64,000 nucleotides of DNA from Zelopaecilomyces penicillatus (taxonomy: Eukaryota; Ascomycota; Sordariomycetes; Hypocreales; Pseudodiploosporaceae), in NCBI GenBank assembly GCA_005765155.1, contig VCCP01000002.1:434001-498000 (forward strand), read 5' to 3'. The notes beneath the pieces are model-generated. The model had not been told where the DNA came from and did not search any database. It was given only the letters and a program-made list of their open reading frames with translations. The stretch's first letter is position 1, and each line of letters begins with the position of its first letter. This document shows positions 56,336 to 64,000 of the stretch, piece by piece. The translations under genes and the position numbers were made by a program.

Positions 56336-58454
56336 ATGGTTCTTCCCACTTCGTCCATCTATAATGACGCTTCGCCCGACTTGTACAAGTTTCCGTCGAG
56401 GCGTAGCGTTGTTCACAGCACCGAGGGCATCGTGGCTTGTACACAACCCCTAGCTGCGAAATGTGGTCTTGAGGTGTTGCGCGCGGGAGGAAACGCAGCG
56501 GTAAGAAGATGTTATGTTGTTTTATATCGGCATATGACTTTTTAAACTAAAAACACGAAGACTGATTTTGCTAATGGATCATTGATGCTTCTAGGATGCT
56601 GCCGTGGCTGTTGGTAAGCTGATGCCCCTCAGAAATCTTCATCTTTCATCCCTATCATGAATGGCCACGACTACAAAGTGTTTGACCTGACAAATCCTCA
56701 TAGCTGCTGGCTTGAACATGACGGAACCCTGCTCCACAGGTATCGGCGGTGACATGTTTATCCTCTTTTGGGACGCCGCCGCCAAGCAGGTCAAGGCCAT
56801 GAACGGCTCTGGTCGTTCTGGTGGTCGTTGTACCCTTGAAAAGATCAAGGAGAGCCTGGGTATCGGCAGTGATGACCCGGCTGGCGAAATTCCTATGAGC
56901 AGTGTTCATGCTGTGACGGTGCCTGGTGCAGCTGGCGGCTGGGTTGACACGGTCGAGAGGTTTGGCAGCGGGAAGGTCGACATGGCCACCATCCTGGCGC
57001 CAGCTATCAAACTCGGAGAGAAGGGCTTTCCTGTATCTGAAGTGACAGGTAACTCTGTAAGTTGCTCAATCGAGTGATGAAGATGGCAGAAGGTCGAAAA
57101 GACTAGATGAACCCCGTCGTACATGATACATCGCTAACTTGGTTCAACAACCCATCAGTGGAGAAGCGCCGAGAATTCTATCCGAAAAGCATCCCCCAAC
57201 TTCTCAGAAATGCTTAAGAAGGACCCCAATGCCACAGATGGCGTCCGAGCCCCTCAACCCGGTGAAATCATGAAGAACCCAACCCTAGCTCAAACCTTCC
57301 GCACCCTCGCTGAGCAGGGCAAAGAAGGCTTCTACACGGGTCGAATCGCTGAAGAGCTTGTCAAGGTAGTGCGCGATCTCGGCGGTCACCTAGAACTAGA
57401 GGACCTCAAGCACCACCTCGACAAGGGCAGTGAACCCGTTGAGCCCATTTCTCTCAAATTCAGGGGTCAGGGGCTCGCAGCAGCCAAAGAGTCGGGGGAG
57501 GATGCTGGAATCGAGCTGTGGGAGCACCCTCCCAATGGCCAGGGCATCGTTGCTCTTATGGCGCTGGGAATTATCCAGGAGCTCGAGGCACAGGGCAAGA
57601 TCCCAGAATTCTCCCCTGAGGACTTCAACAGCGCGGCATACCTACACACCATCATCGAAGCACTACGACTCGGCTTTTCCGATGCGAGCTGGTACGTCGC
57701 CGATCCCAACGTCACGCCCGTCCCTACCAAGGGCCTCATCTCGCAAGAGTACCTCTCCAAGCGAGCTGAGCTCTTCGACCCTACCAAGGCAGCCGACTCC
57801 GTCGAGCGCGGTGAACCACCCTCTTTCACCTCCCCTGCGCTCCAGAGCAGCGACACCGTCTACTTCACCGTCACGGACAGCTTGGGCAACGCCGCCTCTT
57901 TCATAAACTCAAACTACGGCGGCTTTGGCACCTGTATCATCCCACGTGGCTGTGGCTTCACCCTCCAGAACCGCGGCGCAAACTTCTCCCTTGATGGGGC
58001 GCACCCGAACCGCCTCGAGCCCCGGAAGCGGCCCTACCATACCATCATCCCAGGTATGGTGACGAATCTGCGCGACGGCTCCTTACACTCGTCGTTTGGT
58101 GTCATGGGCGGGTTCATGCAGCCCCAGGGCCATGTGCAAGTGCTATTGGGCCAGGTAGTTGGTCGGTTGAACCCGCAACAGGCGCTTGATGCGCCGCGGG
58201 TTTGTATCGGTGCTGGGTTTCCAGAACCAGGGAAGCCGGTAGATTGGACGGTGAATGTGGAGGATGGGATGCCGAGTGAGACGATTGAAGGGCTGAAGAA
58301 GCTTGGGCACAAGGTTGAGGTGGTGCGAGGTGTTGCAAGGGGTTTGTTTGGAAGAGGTCAGATTATCAGATACACTGTTGACCCGGTGGATAAGACGCCG
58401 GTCTGGTCGGCAGGAAGCGACATGAGAGCAGACGGGGCAGCGTATCCAGTGTAG
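56336..58454 (+). CDS. Cytosolic-type gamma-glutamyltransferase
   Basis: Four exons, 56336-56500, 56595-56613 (a 19-base micro-exon), 56704-57056 and 57159-58454, give 610 residues. It matches the gamma-glutamyltranspeptidase fold: EGIVACTQPLAA near the start, GGNAADAAVAVAAGLNMTEP restored only by the micro-exon, STGIGGDMF, and the autocleavage and nucleophile Thr412 in SSDTVYFTVTD. After it come NSNYGGFGTCIIPRGCGF and GFMQPQGHVQVL. No signal peptide or membrane anchor is present, so this is the cytosolic YwrD-like branch rather than the vacuolar enzyme. It would cleave or transfer the gamma-glutamyl group of glutathione or a related compound. Confidence 0.92.
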
Positions 58455-58698
58455 TTCGAAGCAAGCTCTTTCTTGATGGCAAAATCCTAAGTTATGGGAG
58501 ATTCATTAGTCTGCTTGTATACATGTACATCTTTCGATGATAATTCATTGCGTGGTTTTCAACCCGAAACCCTTTCCCATCCAGGGCTCCTTTCTAATGT
58601 TATATCCAGTTCTTGTTTCGTGTATCATACACCCCGTGACCGTTATAAGCCCATCAGAGTTCAAAATCCCCAGTTTTCTTTCTTTTTCTTTCTCAACC

Positions 58699-59175
58699 TT
58701 ATTCTTGCTTCTTCTCTCCTTCACCCTCAACGACGACCTTCTTCTCCTCAAACAGCTTCGCCAAATCCCCATTCTGATGCATCGACACCAATATATCACA
58801 CCCACCAACAAACTCTTTCTCCACGTAGAGCTGCGGAATCGTAGGCCAGTCTGAGTACTCCTTGATGCCTTCGCGCAGCTCAGCGTCTTCGAGGACGTTG
58901 AAAGCAGCGAATTTCTCTGGGTTGACGCCCTGGATGCCAAGGACCTGGATGGCGGCGCGGGAGAAGCCGCACTGGGGGGTCTCGGGGGTGCCCTTCATGA
59001 AGAGCACAACGGGCGCAGAGGATACGGCCTTATCGATGGCGGAGCGAGTTTGGTCGGAGAGCAGGCGGGCTTGGAAGGGTGTGAGGAGGGGTGAGGAGGT
59101 GAAGGCGGGCGTGCGGAGGGCTTGGAGTGGTGATGCTCGGAGGAGGCTGGCTGGCCGGGCGGTTTGCCGCAGCAT
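58699..59175 (-). CDS. GRX5: Mitochondrial monothiol glutaredoxin
   Basis: Single exon, 158 residues. The first 40 residues are Arg/Ser/Ala-rich without acids (a mitochondrial presequence). The monothiol active site CGFS is at 69-72, followed by TIPQLYV at 112-118 and GGCDIL at 124-129, the glutathione-binding motifs. This is Grx5: it carries [2Fe-2S] clusters bound with glutathione from the ISU scaffold to target proteins in the matrix. The C-terminus has a short Glu/Lys-rich tail. It is transcribed away from the next gene (phosphopantothenoylcysteine decarboxylase) across a 468-bp shared promoter region. Confidence 0.93.
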   Translation of the reverse strand: MLRQTARPASLLRASPLQALRTPAFTSSPLLTPFQARLLSDQTRSAIDKAVSSAPVVLFMKGTPETPQCGFSRAAIQVLGIQGVNPEKFAAFNVLEDAELREGIKEYSDWPTIPQLYVEKEFVGGCDILVSMHQNGDLAKLFEEKKVVVEGEGEKKQE

Positions 59176-59643
59176 GTTCTAGGTTACATAGATAGGTTAG
59201 CAAAGAAAATGTCCGAGGAAAGGGATTGGTGGGCGTAGAGAATCTGGATAGATGGGTTATTTCCGTACAGAGGCAACGGTTCTTGAGAACATCTTGACGG
59301 GATTAAGAGGTGTGATGTTTGAGGAAGAATGCTTAGTTGCGCGCAATGGCAGTGCGATGGAGGAAAAATTCCAGAAGTGAGCTTGGCTGACCGTTGGTGA
59401 GGCAAAAGGTGATGCAATGGCCGAGCTTGGCTGACCAATCAAGACAGGGATGGGTAATCACTATGAATCGCCAGCTGCCAGCCCACAATAGTAATACGAC
59501 TCCTGGCCGCTCACTAAGTTCTATACATGATACGATTGATACGTTTCTTCTCCCTTTCGGCATTATCAATTGCTTTTCTTTTGACATCAATTTTTGTTCT
59601 ATCAGATATAAATAAGCAAGCTTTGCTCCATCAGGCCACTATC
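59176..59643. promoter_or_regulatory. Shared divergent promoter of GRX5 and PPC decarboxylase
   Basis: Only 468 bases separate the two start codons, which face away from each other. Nothing here is a gene; the plus-strand open frame extending upstream of the PPC decarboxylase ATG is leader. A common upstream region could coordinate the two. Confidence 0.5.
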
Positions 59644-60455
59644 ATGCCTGAGCCACTTCTCAACGGAGGCAGCTCCCCCATTAGCCCAGCAGAAGAAGTG
59701 TCTGCCTCACGGAATGACGGCAAACTTCATCTCCTCCTAGCAGCATCCGGATCTGTAGCCACCATTAAAATTGCGCAGATAATCAAAGGACTATCTAAGC
59801 ATAAGAATCTCTCAATCCGCCTAGTTCTTACAACTGCAGCAGCGCAATTTCTCGCAGGACAATCTCATGAGCAGCCCAATCTAGATGAGATCCGCCAGCT
59901 ACCTAATGTCGATGGCATATATACGGATGAAGCGGAGTGGTCACCACCGTGGACACGAGGGGCTCCTATTCTACACATTGAAATGCGCAAGTGGGCCGAT
60001 CTTTTAGGTATGAGTTTCCTCATCGTTCTGAAACAGAAGAAACTATTGGTCTGTCAGTACACTTGCACCTTACTCACGCTACACAAACAGTTGTTGCACC
60101 ACTCAGTGCCAATACCATGGCCAAGATTGTAGCAGGCATGTGCGATAACCTCTTGACATCCATCATTCGCGCCTGGGATACAAATGGCTCCGTAGATGGA
60201 GGCAAGAAGAAGATTGTGCTTGCAACGGCCATGAACACGGCCATGTGGCGACATCCCGTCACTGCCCGGCTTCTGAAAGTGCTCGATGAGGATTGGGGAG
60301 GCGAAAACGGATGGTTTCGAACGCTTTATCCGATATCCAAGGCTCTAGCTTGCGGTGATGTGGGCGAGGGAGCTATGGTGTCGTGGGAGACAATTGTGAG
60401 TGTTATTGAGGAGGAGCTGGGGATAAGTAGGGTTCAAAGTGACGACAAAGCCTGA
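59644..60455 (+). CDS. Phosphopantothenoylcysteine decarboxylase (coenzyme A synthesis)
   Basis: Exons 59644-60007 and 60091-60455 (intron 83 bp, phase 1) give 242 residues. It decarboxylates 4'-phosphopantothenoylcysteine to phosphopantetheine with FMN, the third step of CoA synthesis. Motifs: SGSVATIK (FMN phosphate site), His111 in APILHIEMRKWAD, APLSANTMAKI across the join, ATAMNTAMW (Asn170) and the catalytic Cys209 in LACGDVGEGAM. It is a monofunctional enzyme with all three key residues, unlike yeast Hal3/Cab3 whose subunits share them in a heterotrimer. No long acidic tail of the Hal3 type is present. The start at 59644 has the better context than the upstream in-frame ATG at 59527. 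Confidence 0.92.
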
Positions 60456-61000
60456 AAGAGGTGACCGGTGACAATTTGAGCCTTGAAAGTGGTGCTACAT
60501 TTCAAAGCCGATTCCAAGTACTTGGACTTTTTTATCAGAAGGAGAAATTGCACAAGTCGCCGACATCGATTCGATATCGAGACCTCCCTCGCCGATGTTC
60601 CCTAACAAAGCAGTCAATGTCATTGCGTCTGCATATCTATATCACATCTCTATCACAGCAAAGAAGATGACATGTGCGAACCAGGAATCCGGATCAACAG
60701 TTTATGAAGTAAGTTTTCGCTAAAGAAAACAACCCTGAGAGGTGGTGCGATATCGCTTCTCACAAGAGGGAAGGGGCGGTTGTGCTCTTGCCTTTTCTCT
60801 ATTGGGCGGTCTGCACCCCATTATCGTCTTTTTTTGCGTTCAGCATGAGCCATCTCACTCTTCATTTTTCTTAATTCCATCCCGTTTGATCAAGGGATAA
60901 TTTCCTTGTTGCTGGTGTTTCTAGTCAGATTCTGCTGCTCCTCGCCAAAACCACCACATTCCCTCCTCACCAACAGACTGGTGAGACGTTGACATCAGAA
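60456..61000. other. Intergenic, nothing recognised
   Basis: Between two rightward genes. No repeat or RNA gene seen. Confidence 0.5.
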
Positions 61001-61901
61001 ATGAACCGTCTCAATTTTCATCTCGACCGCCCTCAGAACCAAACCTCTGGCGCGTGGATCAACACTCATTCTTCGTCGACGCTACGCGCGCGGCTCAGCA
61101 GCCTTGGCCCCTCAACAGCACCAGATCATGCTGCAGCGTCGTCGAGCTCTGATTCACCGACGGTCCCACATCTTCAGCTCCAGGACATCTATGAGCATTT
61201 CTACGGGTGCTTCTCTGCAGCGAGTAAAGGGAAACCAGTCAGTTTGCAGACTCCAGGACATAATAGCGGTGCCAGTAAGAAAGAGGATGGTCTAACGCAA
61301 TTGAAAGGTATGTCTGAATGTTATTTCATTTTTCGCTTTCATCATCCACGCTGACAATCACACTTTTACTGTAATAGATTCCTTTGCTCGCGCAGCGTTG
61401 GAACTTCACTCCTCCGTTGTTGACCAACTGTGCCAGGCAAACACCGAGATAGCTTGCAAAATCTCCAACTTCTCTGAAGAATCGTCTGCCGTTTCGACAA
61501 AGATGGATGCTCTATACTCCAATCTTGAGTACCCTCTCAACGCAACACTCTGCAGCTCTGACAATTTCCCGAGCTCCAACATTGCGAATCACTTGTCTGG
61601 GCTCCTTCAACGGCTAAAGGCGGCAGAAGGAGAGCTGAGCTTGCTGCATGACGAGTGGAATGCGAACTTGCAAAAAGAACAAGGCATCCGTAGCGAGGTC
61701 TTGGGTCCGGAGTCACATATCAGTGGTCCAGAGCTAATGGATTTGTTGCACGAAACGCAAGCGTTCAAAGAAGAAGCCGAGAGAATCGCTGCGGACAAGA
61801 TTCAAGAGATTGAGGATGTCGAAAAGGTGACTACTGATGCAATCCTAGCTTGGTGGATTCAAACTCTCCGCAAACCGGACTCAGACCACAGGCTAATCTG
61901 A
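61001..61901 (+). CDS. Coiled-coil protein of unknown function
   Basis: Exons 61001-61307 and 61378-61901 (intron 70 bp, phase 1) give 276 residues. A short basic N-terminal part (RLNFHLDRPQNQTSG, STLRARLSSLG) is followed by VPHLQLQDIYEHFYGCFSAASKG and, from exon 2, a helical stretch to the end (LELHSSVVDQLCQANTEIA, LSGLLQRLKAAEGELSLLHDEW, EEAERIAADKIQEIEDVEKV) that looks like coiled coil. No signal peptide, membrane helix or catalytic site. It is likely a structural subunit of a complex; which one cannot be said. The start has a simple context and the splice restores a continuous helix. Confidence 0.65.
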
Positions 61902-62400
61902 GCTTACTAGAATTACAAAGTTTTGGTGCAGGCTGAGACCGTCGCAATTATGAAATCATTTCTGTCAGATTAAACGGTTTATAGAAAAAAAAAGTACATG
62001 CATTTCTCTTGTCTATCATTTCTCACCTCATGCGTTTTCCGTCTGGTCTCTGATATCATAAAAAAAGGCGCTTTCTTCAACACAGCCTCCGCCTGCAAAA
62101 GCCTGCATCCATCTCTGATGCATATGCGTTTGCATATTTCCCGTCTCCATGTAACCTGTTTATGTTGTTCGCCAAAAACTCCGTGTCTGCCATGTCTTGA
62201 AAAGCAACGAAACGAGAAAGAAAACCAATTAGTACCCCCCGCAGTTCCACAGCGGAGTCGGGGGGGCGAAAAGCGGCATCGGATGAATAGAAGAAAAAAA
62301 CCAGTCCCCACAGGTCAGCAAAATGCACCGGTAATACTCGATGCAGGCTGCAGTCCATCTCCCGTCATCTGCCGTCGGCCGTCTTACTATCTTCTCCATT
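61902..62400. other. Convergent 3' flanks
   Basis: Between the coiled-coil gene and the leftward aminotransferase. A/T runs only. Confidence 0.5.
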
Positions 62401-63695
62401 TTACTCCTTCTCCGGGATGACGACACCCCACTTGTGCTCCTCACGACCGTACATGATGTCGAAGACCCAGCCCTTGATTTTTTCGGTGATCTCGCCAGCC
62501 TTGCCCTCAGGGCCCATGGGGATGTTGATATCCTGGCCACGGTGGTGGATCTGTGAGACGGGGCAGACAAAGTACTAGATAGACGAGAGTTAGAAAACAA
62601 TTAATACTGGCAGTTCAGGGGGGGGAAACTTACAGCAGTGCCGGCCGCAAAGGATTCGAGGATGCGTCCCTCGGCGTCGGCCTCGATAAGCTCAGCAATA
62701 GTGTATTTGCGCTCAGTGACCTCAATCTCGCCTGCCAATCTCTCGCGGACAATTTCTAGGCAGCTGCGGCGGGTGACACCATCGAGAATCAGCTTGTCGT
62801 CAAGGGGAGCGGTAATAATCTCCTTCTTGCCGTCCTTGCGCTTCCAGATGATGAAGAAGTTGCTGGCGCCAGCCTCGGTGCACTCGCCCTGCTCGCCATA
62901 GAGCCACAGAATCTGGTGAAAGCCGCGGCGACGGGCATCCTGGGTGGCCATGAGCGAAGGGCCGTAGTTGGCGCCAACCTTGGCGTAGCCGAAGCCGCCA
63001 ACCCAGGCACGAACCATGTCCTCGGGCGAGGTGTGGAGGCGCATGCCGCCTGGTGGGCTGTCCATGCGAGGCATGAAGCTCACAATAATGTACATCATGG
63101 CCTCCTTGGGGCTCTGGACACCGAGCTGAGACTGGGTACCAATAAGCGTGGGGCGCAGGTAGAGGTAGTTGCCGGGTTGATCGCGCGGCAGCCAGCGAGG
63201 ACCGTCAACAGCGAGCAGAGCGACAATGAGCTTCTCTAGCTCGGCCGGGTCGAAGAGCGGCAGTGAGATGCGGCCAGCGGACATGAGCATGCGGGCACAG
63301 TTGCGCTCGGGGCGGAAGATGCGCAGCTTGCCGTCGTACCCACGGTAGACCTTGAGGCCCTCAAAGCACTCAGTGGCATAGTGCAGGCAGGATGCGGTGG
63401 GCATGAGGCTCAGTGGGCCATAGGGCTTGAGCTCCGGAGTGTCCCAGCCGGTAGCCTCGCGCCAGACGGCAGTAACCATGTGGTCGGTGCAAATGGTCTC
63501 GAGCCCAGCGTTGGCGACGGCCTCATCGGGGACGGTGCGCGGGTTGGCGGTTAAGGCGTAAGTAAGCTTGGAAGCATCGAGGGGTGCCACGGTATTGGGG
63601 CCGTGGCCGTTGGATGTAGCCTGGGCAGCCTCCTTCCGCTGGATGGCGGCAGCGGTGAGGTTGACATCCTGAGACTGGACAGCAGAGGGAGCCAT
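62401..63695 (-). CDS. Branched-chain amino acid aminotransferase
   Basis: Exons on the minus strand, 63695-62634 and 62574-62401 (intron 59 bp, phase 0), give 411 residues. A PLP fold-type IV enzyme exchanging the amino group between Leu/Ile/Val and 2-oxoglutarate. The PLP lysine is Lys239 in GFGYAKVGANYG. Supporting motifs are HYATECFEGLKVYRG, YLRPTLIGTQSQLGVQ, ECTEAGASNFF and GVTRRSCLEI. The second exon supplies the expected end (IHHRGQDINIPMG, GREEHKWGVVIPEKE). The N-terminus (first 45 residues) is Ala/Gln-rich with few basic residues, so it does not look like a mitochondrial presequence and a cytosolic form is more likely. This is a core isozyme, with no gene-cluster context. Confidence 0.93.
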
Positions 63696-64000
63696 GGTGA
63701 GAGGTGTTGATGAATGTGTCTGCAGAACTGATATGTCGGGTCAAGCTGTGTTTTTTTTTTGAGATTTGTCTGGTGTTTTGATCGTTTGAAGACCCAATTC
63801 TCCTTTCCAATCTTGTTGGGACTCTTCTAAAGAAGGCCTGTTGAACTAGATGAAACCCGGAGGGCGTGTGTGTGTGTGTGATGTTGCGTTGTTGTAGAGG
63901 GGTGGCGGGGTGAGGATGGATATCAACGGATGGACGTATCCCTGAAGGCAAGACCTAGAGAATGAACTTCTAGGCAATTGGAGTATGGGAAGAAAAAGAA
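63696..64000. other. Upstream of the aminotransferase, right edge
   Basis: T10 run at about 63751-63760 and a (TG)n run at about 63867-63879. No coding trace is visible to the window end. Confidence 0.5.

Overview
This is nuclear DNA of a filamentous ascomycete (Pezizomycotina). Genes are interrupted by short introns (about 59-124 bp) with GT-AG ends and, where legible, CTRAC- or TACTAAT-like branch sites. Gene density is about one per 2 kb, start sites are preceded by CT-rich leaders, and several families are fungus-specific. Protein style (RPA43, the coilin-like protein, the F-box-like family) fits a sordariomycete, perhaps Hypocreales, but this is a guess. Single-exon coding ends are read directly. 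Exon joins for thirteen intact spliced genes were worked out by hand from frame, splice sites and family motifs; the joins proposed for the 44.4-kb candidate and inside the 28-kb pseudogene are tentative.

Region by region: 0-6 kb holds a possible gene start at the left edge, a secreted DUF6454-type protein, a metallo-beta-lactamase-fold hydrolase and a secreted PAF-acetylhydrolase-like lipase. 6-16 kb is accessory in character: an unrecognised two-exon gene, a three-exon gene that I read as an OTT_1508-type deaminase fused to a MYND finger, a GRE2-like NADPH reductase, and an F-box-like protein with an N-terminal CxxC/HxxC pair. 16-23 kb has a GFA/CENP-V zinc protein, complex I subunit NDUFB7, a degenerate FHA protein and RNA polymerase I subunit RPA43. 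23-35 kb is gene-poor: a secreted protein, two paralogous orphan genes flanking a decayed F-box-like pseudogene, and a three-exon membrane protein.

35-44 kb carries GTP cyclohydrolase II (riboflavin synthesis), a hypothetical protein and a very long acidic coilin-like nuclear protein. 44-54 kb is again sparse: a low-confidence small spliced gene, an orphan, phosphomannose isomerase, and a Ser/Pro-rich surface-type protein. 54-64 kb is a compact metabolic block: peroxisomal D-amino-acid oxidase, gamma-glutamyltransferase, mitochondrial monothiol glutaredoxin (divergent from phosphopantothenoylcysteine decarboxylase), a coiled-coil protein and branched-chain aminotransferase.

No rRNA, confident tRNA, CRISPR array or intact transposon was found, and there is no core-enzyme secondary-metabolite cluster. 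The most unusual items are the deaminase-MYND fusion, three copies of a degenerate 10-bp-period array that resembles heat-shock elements, and the orphan-pseudogene-orphan block at 27.5-31.3 kb.
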